A DNA stretch of 64,000 nt from Bacteroidota bacterium (GTDB lineage Bacteria; Bacteroidota; Ignavibacteria; Ignavibacteriales; Ignavibacteriaceae): the NCBI GenBank assembly GCA_021777835.1, contig JAJYDC010000007.1, positions 85,530-149,529 of the forward strand, in the 5' to 3' direction. The translations under genes and the position numbers were made by a program. This document shows, one piece after another, positions 1 through 9,061 of the stretch (its first letter is position 1; each line of letters opens with the position of its first letter). A model generated the notes under the pieces. It was not told the origin of the DNA. It saw only the letters and a list, made by a program, of their open reading frames with translations, and did no database searches.

Positions 1-1
1 T

Positions 2-1204
2 CATAGAATAATTCAATCTGATTTTAACATACTTCCGCTTTTTGAAACTATAGAAGATCTTAGAAAATCTGACCGCGTTATGAAAGAATTGTTTTCTAAT
101 ACATCTTATATGCAGCACTTATTACTTCGTGAGAAGATTCAGAAAATAATGATTGGTTATTCAGACAGCAATAAAGACGGTGGGATTGTTACTTCAAACT
201 ATGAGCTGTATAAAGCACAGATAAATCTTAAGAAATTGTGTGACTCCGAAAATATTGAACTTACTCTCTTCCATGGACGCGGTGGTTCTATTTCAAGGGG
301 CGGTGGACCTGTAAATCAATCAATTCTGGCTCAGCCTTATGGAACTATAGATGGTAAAATTAAAATTACCGAACAGGGAGAGATGATCTCCTCAAAATAT
401 CTACTGCCGCAAATTGCATTAAGAAGTTTGGAGCTGATGACTTCTGCAGTAATTACTACTACGGCAAGAACAAAATTCAAATCGGGAATTGATAAATTTG
501 AAAAATACAGTGATGTTTTTGAGGATATTTCCCAAGTTGCATTTGAGCATTACCGTCTTTTAGTGAATCACCCGAATTTCTTTTCATACTTTCGATGTGC
601 AACCCCGATAGACATTATCGAGCAAATAGAAATAGGCTCGCGACCATCATCAAGGAAAAATAGCAAAGACATTCGTCTGCTTAGAGCAATCCCTTGGGTG
701 TTTACCTGGACGCAAAATCGTCAGACAATTTCTGGCTGGTATGGTTTTGGTTCGGCTATTCATAAATGCATAAATGAAAATAAAACAGACTGGGACTCAA
801 TGCGTAAAATGTATGGAGAATGGGAGTTCTTTAAAACTCTTGTTGATAATATTGAAATGGTGCTTCTTAAAACCGATATGATTATTGGTAGGGAGTACGT
901 GTCTTTGTGTAATAACAAAAAAATCGCAAATCAAATATTTAATTTAATTAATAAGGAATATGAGCTTTCATGCAACGCAGTTCTGAAAATTACAGGCGAG
1001 AAGAATTTGCTTGATGCAGATAAGTCTCTCCAAAGATCAATCTTACTGCGGAATCCATATATTGATCCTATCAGCTTTATCCAGGTAAAATTTGTTAAGC
1101 AATTCAGGAAAAAGAATCTTTCGAAAAATCAAAGAGAAATTCTTTTAATGCTATTAAGATCAACAGTGAACGGAATTGCCTCAGGTGTTAGAAATACAGG
1201 TTAA
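2..1204 (+). CDS. ppc: Phosphoenolpyruvate carboxylase, C-terminal ~400 residues (5' end outside window)
   Basis: Cytosolic anaplerotic enzyme that carboxylates PEP with bicarbonate to oxaloacetate. The frame is open from base 2, before the first ATG at 80, and those 26 residues include the conserved PLFETIEDL segment, so the gene enters from the left. Visible motifs are GYSDSNKDGG (about 155-185), the glycine-rich loop FHGRGGSISRGGGP (about 270) and the C-terminus GVRNTG, which is the usual family ending. About 400 residues are present; full-length bacterial enzymes run near 880-930, so slightly under half is seen. The stop codon abuts the stop of the convergent next gene with no spacer. Identification is firm; the missing N-terminus cannot be assessed. 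Confidence 0.96.
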   Translation, partial: HRIIQSDFNILPLFETIEDLRKSDRVMKELFSNTSYMQHLLLREKIQKIMIGYSDSNKDGGIVTSNYELYKAQINLKKLCDSENIELTLFHGRGGSISRGGGPVNQSILAQPYGTIDGKIKITEQGEMISSKYLLPQIALRSLELMTSAVITTTARTKFKSGIDKFEKYSDVFEDISQVAFEHYRLLVNHPNFFSYFRCATPIDIIEQIEIGSRPSSRKNSKDIRLLRAIPWVFTWTQNRQTISGWYGFGSAIHKCINENKTDWDSMRKMYGEWEFFKTLVDNIEMVLLKTDMIIGREYVSLCNNKKIANQIFNLINKEYELSCNAVLKITGEKNLLDADKSLQRSILLRNPYIDPISFIQVKFVKQFRKKNLSKNQREILLMLLRSTVNGIASGVRNTG

Positions 1205-2410
1205 TTAAAAAGCCTTAATAGCTTTTTGTGCAATTATATTTCCAATACTTAACGAAGCAGTTGCTGCCGGTGAGGGGGCGTTTAATATGTGAACCATTTT
1301 TTCTGCTTCAACAATCCTAAAATCATCGGCTAGATTTCCGTTGGGATCAAGTGCTTGTGCGCGCACTCCCGCACCTTCACGGTAGACATCTTCAAAACCA
1401 ATGGATGGAACCAATTTCTGAAGCGATTTTACAAATAGCTCTTTGCTTAATGATCTGTGGAATTCATTAATTCCCATTTTGTAATGACGAGACGCCATTC
1501 TCCAAAAACCGGGATAAGAAATCATTTGATAAATATCCCCGAATGAAAGATCTTTATGAGTATATCCTTCTCTTTTAAAAGCGAGTACTGCATTAGGCCC
1601 CGCTTCCACTCCTCCGCTAATCATCCTTGTAAAATGAACTCCAAGAAAAGGAAACTTCGGATCTGGTACAGGATAGATTAAGTTATTTACCAAATTTTCT
1701 TTTTCCTTTTTTAGCTTATAGTATTCTCCGCGAAATGGAATAATTTGTAAATTCGGATTAACACCGCAAATTCTTGCAATTGTGTCCGAATGAAGCCCCC
1801 CGCAGTTTATTAGAAATTTAGCTTGTACTTCGCCCTGCGTGGTCTGAAGTACTAAATTATTTCCATCTTTAATAAGCGAGATAAACCTGCTATTAGTCCT
1901 AATTTCGCCACCGTTGGCAGCTATATTTTTCGCAAAAGCTTCAGTTACTTCTGTATAGTTTACAATTCCGGTTTCAGGTACAAACAAGCCAGCCACTCCT
2001 ACAGCATAAGGTTCATATTCCTTAATTTCTTCTCTTGATAATCGTTTAACCCCGTTCAATCCGTTTGCTATTCCGCGTCTTTCAAGTTCATCAAGTGCAG
2101 GTATCTCTTCTTCGACTGAAGCAATAACAATTTTGCCGCAGCGTTGGTATTCAATATTATGCTCCTCGCAAAAGCGATACATTAATTCACGCCCTGCTAT
2201 ACAGTTTTGCGCTTTCAAAGAACCTGGTTTATAATAAAGCCCGGAATGAATTACTCCGCTATTATTCCCTGTTTGGTGCGCAGCTACCTTGCTTTCTGTC
2301 TCAAGTACAACAACTGAATATTTACCTGACTTTTGAAGTGATAAAGCCGTGGCCGTTCCTACGATCCCACCGCCTATAATTGCAAAATCATAAATTTTTG
2401 AATTACTCAT
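1205..2410 (-). CDS. lhgO: L-2-hydroxyglutarate oxidase (FAD-dependent, DAO family)
   Basis: Oxidises L-2-hydroxyglutarate to 2-oxoglutarate, removing a by-product of promiscuous dehydrogenases. The N-terminal Rossmann FAD motif GGGIVG lies at residues 13-18. It is followed by HQTGNNSGVIHSGLYY, which is diagnostic of the LhgO/L2HGDH branch of FAD-dependent DAO oxidoreductases. FRGEYYKL and HFTRMISGG follow in the substrate domain. About 401 residues match the family length. I chose the ATG at 2410 because GGGA lies ~8-11 bases upstream; an in-frame TTG at 2431 would add seven residues but has no ribosome site. The gene is convergent with ppc and shares no operon partner. The alternative is a generic glycerol-3-phosphate-dehydrogenase-like oxidase, which is less likely. 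Confidence 0.93.
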   Translation of the reverse strand: MSNSKIYDFAIIGGGIVGTATALSLQKSGKYSVVVLETESKVAAHQTGNNSGVIHSGLYYKPGSLKAQNCIAGRELMYRFCEEHNIEYQRCGKIVIASVEEEIPALDELERRGIANGLNGVKRLSREEIKEYEPYAVGVAGLFVPETGIVNYTEVTEAFAKNIAANGGEIRTNSRFISLIKDGNNLVLQTTQGEVQAKFLINCGGLHSDTIARICGVNPNLQIIPFRGEYYKLKKEKENLVNNLIYPVPDPKFPFLGVHFTRMISGGVEAGPNAVLAFKREGYTHKDLSFGDIYQMISYPGFWRMASRHYKMGINEFHRSLSKELFVKSLQKLVPSIGFEDVYREGAGVRAQALDPNGNLADDFRIVEAEKMVHILNAPSPAATASLSIGNIIAQKAIKAF

Positions 2411-2565
2411 ATAGATATTTTCCCGGGGCAATATTTGAGGGATAATTTTTCGACCTGTAAAATAACTATAAATATGCCGTAAATCATTTTTACCTTTAAC
2501 ATAATTTCGTTAATTAGGACAATTGTTTAGAGGATCTTTTTAAAAAAGCATTCCGAATAAATTAA

Positions 2566-2850
2566 ATGAACAAAAAACAAAAAATAACAATTTTTAGCGG
2601 ACTCATATCTATACTAATTGCATTTGCGATTTGGGCTATACAAGGATTCCATTTGTTTACCCATCAAAAAGTCGAAGTGCTGCTTCCGCAGTCTGATGTT
2701 GATAAATTACTCGGACAACCGCCGCGGTACGAATGGGTTAATCATTTTACACTCGGACTTGAATATACACTAGCTTTTGCAGCAATTGCAATCGGATTTT
2801 CTGTTGTTCTTTTCTTTCTTTTCAAATCCAAAAGGATAATAAACCAATGA
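2566..2850 (+). CDS. Small two-helix membrane protein, unknown function
   Basis: I do not recognise this 94-residue protein. It has a basic N-terminus (MNKKQK), a first membrane segment at about residues 8-28, a soluble loop of ~35 residues that contains LLPQSDVDKLLGQPPRY, and a second membrane segment at about 64-88 ending in a basic tail. The predicted topology leaves both ends in the cytoplasm and the loop outside. It overlaps the following YceI gene by 4 bp (ATGA at 2847-2850), so the two are almost certainly co-translated and may act together in the envelope. A purine-rich AGAGGA lies too far upstream (~30 bases) to serve as its ribosome site. Confidence 0.75.
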   Translation: MNKKQKITIFSGLISILIAFAIWAIQGFHLFTHQKVEVLLPQSDVDKLLGQPPRYEWVNHFTLGLEYTLAFAAIAIGFSVVLFFLFKSKRIINQ

Positions 2851-3506
2851 AAACTTTAATCAAGATAACAATAATTTCAATTTTATTCGGATATTGTATA
2901 TTTCCGCAGGGAACAACAACAGGACAAATCGGATTCGATGTAAAGGCATCCGGCGTCCAGACCTTTTCTTTTAAAGATGCAAAAGGCAGAAACCAGACTA
3001 CTTTTACCAGCATAACCGCACTTGATGAAGTAGACGGTACTTCAAACGACGTAGACGGGAAAATTTCTTTTGACCCAAAGAACGTTGCAGCTACTTTAAA
3101 AGGTGAGATATCAATAGCCACTGCCTCTATTAGTACGGGTATTTCAATGAGGGATAAAGACCTGCGAGCGCCTAAATGGTTAGATGCCGAGCAATTCCCT
3201 CAAATTTCATTTACCATTAAGAAGGTTACAGGAGTAAAAAAACTTTCGGCTAATAAACTTGAAGTAAATCTAATCGGAATATTCTTTCTTCACGGTGTTA
3301 AAAATGAAATCCCCGTATCCGCAACTTTAACATACCTTGATGAAAGCCCGGTGACAGAATCGCGCGAACCGGGAGATTTACTTGGTGTTACAGCTAAGTT
3401 TCAAATCATGCTTTCTAAGTTTGGAGTAAAGAATATGATTCTCGGAAGCCGTGTCGCAGATAAAATTGATATTGGAGTAAATATTGTCGGTACAAATAAA
3501 TTCTGA
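2847..3506 (+). CDS. YceI-family periplasmic lipocalin-like protein
   Basis: YceI proteins form an extended beta-barrel that binds an isoprenoid or other amphipathic ligand in the periplasm. The 219-residue product starts with a signal peptide (MKTLIKITIISILFGYC then IFPQG). The family pattern follows: an early FDVKASG strand, FDPKNVAATLKGEI, then MRDKDLRAPKWLDAEQFPQISF, equivalent to the YceI signature in which a small molecule-displaced region is followed by FPxxxF. LHGVKNEIPVSATL is the typical later strand. The start codon overlaps the stop of the upstream membrane protein, and AAAAGGAT lies ~10 bases before it. The ligand cannot be inferred. The gene ends 39 bp from a convergent gene. 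Confidence 0.85.
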   Translation: MKTLIKITIISILFGYCIFPQGTTTGQIGFDVKASGVQTFSFKDAKGRNQTTFTSITALDEVDGTSNDVDGKISFDPKNVAATLKGEISIATASISTGISMRDKDLRAPKWLDAEQFPQISFTIKKVTGVKKLSANKLEVNLIGIFFLHGVKNEIPVSATLTYLDESPVTESREPGDLLGVTAKFQIMLSKFGVKNMILGSRVADKIDIGVNIVGTNKF

Positions 3507-3545
3507 ATTTGATAGCTTATTTTTGCGAAAAAATAATGCACTTTT

Positions 3546-4241
3546 TTAGTCTTTCATTAACTTTTTAGAAAGTAAATCAAGCTTTTCGTCAACTTCACTC
3601 TTCTGGTTTTGACTTAATTTTAATGATTCAATTTTCTTAAAATCATCATAAGCTTCTTCATTCAAGTTTAAGCCCGCAAGAAGATTAGCAAAATAAATTC
3701 GGAAACTTGGTATAGTGCTTGCCTCAGGATATTTCCTAAAAGTGTCTTTTGCAACTACAATTGCAGACTCCTTAAAACCGCTTTCTGCAAGCTGTACTGC
3801 TCCATTTAGCCTCTTTATACCAAAGTTAGAGGAAACAACGAAAGGTTCCTTTATTCCATTAATTTCAGCACCGTACACAGCTGTGTTTTTTGAGTTCGCC
3901 TCTTCTTTTTTCCTCGGTGCATTAATCATGTCTTGCATCGCAAGTGCGAGTATAAGCTGATCAAGTGACATCTTCTTCAAATTAGCTAGTGGCAATGCCG
4001 AAGTCTCTTTTAGCACAAAAGTAAAATTATTTCCTGTTAACAAAACTGTTGATTTCGCCCCGGTAGTAATAGTTGAATTAGCGTTTAATATTTCTCCGGA
4101 CTTTACCTGGTCCCACTTTTCGCTTGCGCCAATTTGTACTTTAACATTTCCAACTACTTTTTCAACTTTGAAAGCTTGTGCAAAAATAATTCCTGGGCTA
4201 AATATCAAAATAGCAATTAATAAATTTTTCATAATTAACAT
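3546..4241 (-). CDS. Secreted FecR-domain protein with helical repeat-like C-terminus
   Basis: The 231-residue protein has a signal peptide (about residues 1-22, ending FAQA). A FecR-like segment follows at roughly 24-75: VVGNVKVQ, then W-x-x-VKSGEIL, then a polar ITTGAKSTVLL strand. In other bacteria FecR-type domains occur in surface sensors and in structural envelope proteins. Residues ~150-231 are helical and resemble tetratricopeptide units (FANLLAGLNLNEEAYDDF and similar), often used for protein contacts. It is the last gene of a leftward run that starts with two lipoproteins and the barrel-transglutaminase protein, so an envelope assembly or surface role is likely but unproven. GAAGGA lies ~10 bases before the first ATG. 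Confidence 0.7.
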   Translation of the reverse strand: MLIMKNLLIAILIFSPGIIFAQAFKVEKVVGNVKVQIGASEKWDQVKSGEILNANSTITTGAKSTVLLTGNNFTFVLKETSALPLANLKKMSLDQLILALAMQDMINAPRKKEEANSKNTAVYGAEINGIKEPFVVSSNFGIKRLNGAVQLAESGFKESAIVVAKDTFRKYPEASTIPSFRIYFANLLAGLNLNEEAYDDFKKIESLKLSQNQKSEVDEKLDLLSKKLMKD

Positions 4242-4379
4242 CTTCTTTTTTTCCTTCGTTTCTTCTTTGTCGAACTTCGTGTAATATTTTTTTCTCTTAT
4301 TTCATCAAAATTCAATTATCATTCTAAAAGCAGCACTGATACTTATTAAAAAAAATTATTTGCTCTATTAAGATCAATC

Positions 4380-6371
4380 TTAATAAACATCTACAATTTC
4401 AACATTTCCCTTTGCAAGTCCTAGGTTATCGAGAGCGTCCTGATTAAATTTCTCAGCTCCTAATTGCCATGCCTTATCAAAATCTGTCAGCGAAGTAGTC
4501 TCAACCGGAATCCAAACCTCATCAACTCCTAATTCGTTTTTTCTAATAAAATATTTATTGTCGTTGTCAGTTATCAACCTGGCTTGTTCGGGAGATAATT
4601 GCGTATCAATTAAAAGATTAACATGCCCGATTCCATTTTGGGGTTTATAATCAACTAGTGCAGTTTGAATTCCTACGCTTTCAAGCAATGAGCTGTATAG
4701 AACACTAAGGTCATCACAATTGCCTCCCTTTAGTTTCAGTGTTTCACTCGGGAATTGAACGTAATCTTGAGCTGCAGTTGGATTAGCAGTGTAAACGAGG
4801 TCTTTTACAAATTTATTAAATAATATTTTTGCCTTATAAAATATCGATATTGAATAAGCCATAGTGTCAAGTTCACTTTTGTAACGACTCAATATTTGCT
4901 TTGAATAATCCATAGAGAATTGATAATCACGTTTAATAAAGTAACGAAGATTTATAACCTTACCATCCCATGAATTTATACCGTTAATCACTATTGGTTT
5001 TTGGATTTGATCATCAAGCTGACCTTTATTAGTGGCAATATAGAAATTAACAAATGACATTCCGGTCTTCTTCTTATCGTATGATTGTGGTATAATCGTA
5101 TAGAAAGAAACATCTGCAGTATCTTTTGGGCCTACCTTAACAACGGGTGACTCAATCCTATCTTCATTAATTCCTTCAATTTTACTAGATGGCTTTACTG
5201 TGATGGTGCTGTTTGTAAGATTTATAACCTTTGCTGTTGCAAATGGGCTGTTAATATAGTTGTCCGACAAAGTAGGATAAATATCTCTAACAATATTTGC
5301 ATCTAAAAATTGGACTTCCTTTTCGGCAATTGTATTTAATGCAAACGTGACCGTAAGAATAGCTTTATCATAGCTATATCGATTATTTATAATATTGTCC
5401 AATCCGTTATTAATAAACTCGTCGAATGTATGTTGAATATTCCGGTTTGAGAAATATTGTATTCCGCTTAAAGATATACCGAAAAAGTCCGTGTTAAACG
5501 AAAGGATAGGAATTATTCCTGCAATAAAAGGGTTCTGGTAGTTATCGTGAAAAGCCGTTACGCCGACTCGTGCTTTGCCGCCAAAGAGGTCAAAGGAAAT
5601 ATCAAACCCTGTCTGAAGTGCATTTGTTGTTTCGTAAACTAAATTATAATCTAAATTTTCTACCGGCGAAACCGAAAGTCCAAACGCAACTCCTTTATAT
5701 TTCTTAATTTCATACGGACTAAGCGTAGAATCAACAGCTGACTCATTAAAGTTTAATAAATTTATTGTCGACAGAGATAAAGAAAAATTCTTTGAAGGTA
5801 TATAAATTAATCCAAAGTCTCCTCTCCAAAAATTTACGTTATCAATTTTACTTACACGGTTTAAGTATAACGTATCCGAAAAGACAGGTTCTACCGATTC
5901 CTGATCAAATTCCTGTCTGAAATATCTTAAAGAAAATCCTGCACTTACTTTTTCTGAAAATTTATAAGAATATCCAAACCCAAACAATTCCTTATATGAG
6001 AATTTTGAATCAAGTGCTTGCGATGTTGAATCGCGTATCAATATCGATTGACCATTATTAAAAATAAAGTCCTTTTGATAACCTGGTGTGTATCTTACAG
6101 AAAAAAAATGCCGCCCTATTTGCTTTGAAAGCGAAATAATATATAAACTTGACGTAGGAGTACTTGAAAACTCACCTCCATAAGAAAAAGATAATCCCCA
6201 GTCCTTTAGCGAGGAGTAATTCTCAGGGTTTGCTTCATAACTATTCATAAGCGTGCTGTTTCCCTCAAGAGGAGACCAGTAGCCCGAAAGCCCAAATGAG
6301 CTTTGAGCCGATATATTTATTGTCTCAATCATAATAAATACTATGATGGAGATGATGCAACTGTTTTTCAA
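4380..6371 (-). CDS. Outer-membrane beta-barrel protein fused to a transglutaminase-like domain
   Basis: A 663-residue two-part protein. The signal peptide (to about 23, ISAQ) is followed by ~320 residues of alternating beta strands resembling PorV/UPF0164-type outer-membrane barrels (SFSYGGEF, FSVRYTPGYQ, FGFGYSYKFSEKVSAGFSLRYF). A beta-rich linker leads to a transglutaminase-like core near the C-terminus: GGNCDDLSVL with Cys552, GIGHVNLLID with His583, and WIPVETT with an acidic residue at about 624. Those three positions fit a Cys-His-acid triad, so thiol protease, amidase or cross-linking chemistry is possible; the substrate is unknown. Translation probably starts at TTG 6371, which overlaps the upstream stop as TTGA and restores a full signal peptide. 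It sits in a four-gene envelope run. Confidence 0.8.
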   Translation of the reverse strand: MKNSCIISIIVFIMIETINISAQSSFGLSGYWSPLEGNSTLMNSYEANPENYSSLKDWGLSFSYGGEFSSTPTSSLYIISLSKQIGRHFFSVRYTPGYQKDFIFNNGQSILIRDSTSQALDSKFSYKELFGFGYSYKFSEKVSAGFSLRYFRQEFDQESVEPVFSDTLYLNRVSKIDNVNFWRGDFGLIYIPSKNFSLSLSTINLLNFNESAVDSTLSPYEIKKYKGVAFGLSVSPVENLDYNLVYETTNALQTGFDISFDLFGGKARVGVTAFHDNYQNPFIAGIIPILSFNTDFFGISLSGIQYFSNRNIQHTFDEFINNGLDNIINNRYSYDKAILTVTFALNTIAEKEVQFLDANIVRDIYPTLSDNYINSPFATAKVINLTNSTITVKPSSKIEGINEDRIESPVVKVGPKDTADVSFYTIIPQSYDKKKTGMSFVNFYIATNKGQLDDQIQKPIVINGINSWDGKVINLRYFIKRDYQFSMDYSKQILSRYKSELDTMAYSISIFYKAKILFNKFVKDLVYTANPTAAQDYVQFPSETLKLKGGNCDDLSVLYSSLLESVGIQTALVDYKPQNGIGHVNLLIDTQLSPEQARLITDNDNKYFIRKNELGVDEVWIPVETTSLTDFDKAWQLGAEKFNQDALDNLGLAKGNVEIVDVY

Positions 6372-7288
6372 GGAATATTCAATATTATACTGTGAATACT
6401 TTGAGAAAATACAGTTAAATCATTTCCTTGTCTGTTGTGATGAAAAATAAATTGTCTTACAAAAGTAAAAACGAATCTGTCGTATCTGTTAAACGGTAAT
6501 TCGTTTAACAATTTCGGCGGAACGGTAATATCACCATTGTCATTAACACTTAGCTTATATAACGGGAAGGAGGTATTAGTACCTTTTACCATTACTCCTA
6601 AAATAATTTCCGCGACTTTGTTCTTCGAAAGAATCGGTACGTTCCATTGAAGTTCAGCATTTAAGCTCCTGTTTGCCTTCTTGCCGGTCAGTTTTACTTT
6701 TCCGGTTATTTCTTCAGGAGTCGGAATATTAAAGCTATACTGCATACCGCCATTCATTTGATCTAACTGGAATGTAATGTCAGAACCATAAATAAAATTG
6801 AACGGGGTAGCAGAATGCTGACTTAATATGTAATCATAACCAAGAACTGTATCCCTGTGATAGCCTCGGTCGTTAAATCTTAGGTGGTAGAGGACTTTTG
6901 CGGCTCTTTGATTATTAAACAACACGTTTCCCGGTGCAGTTGTCATATAACCCATAATGCTTCCGGTCGAACTATGAATCGGATGACTCTTATCGAAAAA
7001 AACTGCCTGTGCTAATGAGCTACTCGTTGTTACATTGTTGACGGTAACTTTTACTCCGCTTACTGTAATAACATCAGAACTATCTGAATAATTTGTAACA
7101 CCGGTTGTATCATAACCGTTACTATAATATTCATTACTTGTATCCTTTGTTAGTACCTGAACTTGAACTGGATTTCCCTGTGCGGAGTTATCCTGAATAA
7201 GTTCTGTCGGCGCCGGATTGTCGCAGCCAATAATTAACAGCGATAACCCGAAAAAAATCACCACAATATATGATTTAACTATTTTCAT
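6368..7288 (-). CDS. Putative lipoprotein, unknown function
   Basis: A 306-residue exported protein that I do not recognise. The N-terminus is a lipoprotein signal, LSLLIIGC, with the acylated Cys at residue 22, followed by a low-complexity Asn/Thr/Ser stretch that would tether it to a membrane. The remainder is beta-rich without Cys or obvious catalytic motifs. It overlaps the downstream barrel-transglutaminase gene by 4 bp, so the two are probably translationally coupled. Its upstream neighbour is another lipoprotein of similar size and layout, only 48 bp away. The pair may be surface partners of the barrel protein. Co-location is the only support for that idea. Confidence 0.75.
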   Translation of the reverse strand: MKIVKSYIVVIFFGLSLLIIGCDNPAPTELIQDNSAQGNPVQVQVLTKDTSNEYYSNGYDTTGVTNYSDSSDVITVSGVKVTVNNVTTSSSLAQAVFFDKSHPIHSSTGSIMGYMTTAPGNVLFNNQRAAKVLYHLRFNDRGYHRDTVLGYDYILSQHSATPFNFIYGSDITFQLDQMNGGMQYSFNIPTPEEITGKVKLTGKKANRSLNAELQWNVPILSKNKVAEIILGVMVKGTNTSFPLYKLSVNDNGDITVPPKLLNELPFNRYDRFVFTFVRQFIFHHNRQGNDLTVFSQSIHSIILNIP

Positions 7289-7336
7289 TGTTTCCTAACA
7301 TAACATTGTGGTGTATTTTTTTCAATCTAAATATTT

Positions 7337-8284
7337 TTATTTTATGAAATACGGAATTCCCCAGGTGCTTATTTCAACCGGAGAGGAGTCGTCATATATT
7401 ACTTGTTTTGGAAATGCGTTTATAATTGCCTGATGATATCCATGCCATTTATGAGTCAAATATGTACCCTCATAAACCTTTATATATCCGTTTACCGAAG
7501 GTGTTGAGGAGACTAAATCTAATTTTACTTTCTCTCTGCGCAATCCGCTAAAATCTCCTCCATGCGTAATTGTAACAAAATCAGTATCAGAATAAGCGCT
7601 ATTTAATGTCACTTGCACGGTCACTTTATTATTCCCTTTTATTTCAGGAAGTTGTCTTCTCCAGCCGCCCCCTCTGGCTATATAATAATCAAGTGGAGAA
7701 TTTACCGATAGTGTGTCACCCGTCGGTAAAAATACGGTTACGTTTTGTATAGCCACGTTAGAAGACAAAGTGCCTCCTTCTGGCAAAGAGACCGCTGCCA
7801 ATTTCCAGTTGAACGTAGGATTATTTGATTTTCCCACTCGTGTGAATATTAAGTTAAGCGCTATCGTCGATGTAAAGGGTTTTGATATTACTGTATCGTT
7901 ACCTGAATAATTTGAAGCCGCAACAATGTACAATACTCCTTCAAAAGTTCTTGTAAATGTAGCATATGATGTATCTCCAACTACATTATAGGTAAAGCTC
8001 TTATTAACTACTCTGACAATTTGTCCCACTCTAATCGGACTAATTTGCGCAGTTAACTTTCCCATAAAACTCATTGCCTGACCTTCGTTGTAGTTTTGAT
8101 CAAATGAAGTTATTGATGAGTCTGATTCTGCAATTTTTTGCATTGTCGCCCCGTCAGTAGATGTGCCGACTTTTGGCGCTGTGGGAGCGTTATTACAGCC
8201 AATAAATAATGAAAATAATGAAAGTAAACTTAATAGGGCAAATTCCCTTAAAAATACGCTTTGTTCGATTAGCATGGATTTCAT
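7337..8284 (-). CDS. Putative lipoprotein, unknown function; first gene of the envelope operon
   Basis: A 315-residue product with a long N-terminal hydrophobic segment ending in LFIGC, giving an acylated Cys at about residue 30. The next residues NNAPTAPKVG are a typical unstructured tether. The rest is beta-rich, with repeated Thr/Ser/Val strands, no Cys and no recognised motif. A later ATG (residue 4) is an alternative start. It is first in a leftward operon with a second lipoprotein, the barrel-transglutaminase protein and the FecR protein. The operon promoter should therefore lie in the 306-bp divergent gap shared with mscL. Confidence 0.75.
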   Translation of the reverse strand: MKSMLIEQSVFLREFALLSLLSLFSLFIGCNNAPTAPKVGTSTDGATMQKIAESDSSITSFDQNYNEGQAMSFMGKLTAQISPIRVGQIVRVVNKSFTYNVVGDTSYATFTRTFEGVLYIVAASNYSGNDTVISKPFTSTIALNLIFTRVGKSNNPTFNWKLAAVSLPEGGTLSSNVAIQNVTVFLPTGDTLSVNSPLDYYIARGGGWRRQLPEIKGNNKVTVQVTLNSAYSDTDFVTITHGGDFSGLRREKVKLDLVSSTPSVNGYIKVYEGTYLTHKWHGYHQAIINAFPKQVIYDDSSPVEISTWGIPYFIK

Positions 8285-8590
8285 TCTGTTGCTCCGTATA
8301 TAATTATTTAAAAAAAATCGACTTTAATTAAATCTAATTAAATCCAAAAGCATGCCACTAGTCGAATATCTTGAAAACAAGCTTTAAGTGAGCTTTTATC
8401 AATATTCGAATAATATTTGACTGCCTGGAAAATCATTCGATTTGCCTGGTTGAGAATTATCATGCATTGATCTTTATTTAAAAGTCAGAACTGTAATTTT
8501 CTTGTGCAACTTTCACTAATTCTTTATACATTTATTTAAGAAATTCTTTAGTTGTTTTAATTTTTCACAATTAATTGAGGAGATTAAGCT
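8285..8590. promoter_or_regulatory. Divergent intergenic region with a long hairpin
   Basis: This 306-bp gap separates the leftward lipoprotein operon from the rightward mscL pair and must carry both promoters. It is very AT-rich. The clearest structure is an imperfect inverted repeat: TCGAATAT at 8362-8369 pairs with ATATTCGA at 8402-8409, with an inner AAGCT/AGCTT stem at 8379-8383 and 8391-8395. I could not assign promoter boxes with confidence. The ribosome site of mscL is GAGGAGAT just before its ATG. Confidence 0.45.
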
Positions 8591-9046
8591 ATGTTAAAGG
8601 AATTCAGAGAATTTGCTATGAAGGGGAATGTACTCGACATGGCAGTAGGTATCATTATAGGAGCAGCTTTTGGCACCATTGTAAAATCGCTTGTATCCGA
8701 TGTTATTATGCCGCCCATTGGAATGATCTTGGGGAATGTTGACTTTTCAGAATTATTCATTGTACTTAAATCAGGCGCTAAATTTGCAGGACCTTACGCT
8801 ACATTAAAAGACGCTAGCGCAGCAGGTGCTGTTACTATTAACTATGGCTTATTCATAAATACAGTTATTAGCTTTCTTATTATTGCTTTTTCAGTTTTTC
8901 TTTTGGTTAAAGCAGTTAACTCAATGAAGCGAAAGAGTGAATCTGATGTGCCACAAGCTCCGGTAACGAAAGATTGCCCATTTTGTTTTTCTAAAATTCC
9001 GCTTCAAGCAACACGTTGCGCTCATTGCTCATCTGACCTAGTTTGA
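8591..9046 (+). CDS. mscL: Large-conductance mechanosensitive channel MscL with C-terminal zinc ribbon
   Basis: A homopentameric inner-membrane pore that opens under membrane tension during hypo-osmotic shock. The N-terminal helix and pore helix are canonical: FREFAMKGNVLDMAVGIIIG then IVKSLVSDVIMPPIG. A periplasmic loop and a second membrane helix (about residues 90-112) follow. The protein is 151 residues, longer than E. coli MscL (136), because the C-terminus carries two CxxC pairs, CPFC at 129-132 and CAHC at 143-146, which form a zinc ribbon. MscL variants with such a tail are known in several phyla. A strong ribosome site, GAGGAG, precedes the ATG. It is co-oriented with the acetolactate decarboxylase 15 bp downstream. 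Confidence 0.96.
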   Translation: MLKEFREFAMKGNVLDMAVGIIIGAAFGTIVKSLVSDVIMPPIGMILGNVDFSELFIVLKSGAKFAGPYATLKDASAAGAVTINYGLFINTVISFLIIAFSVFLLVKAVNSMKRKSESDVPQAPVTKDCPFCFSKIPLQATRCAHCSSDLV

Positions 9047-9061
9047 AATTTAAAGGAAGTT

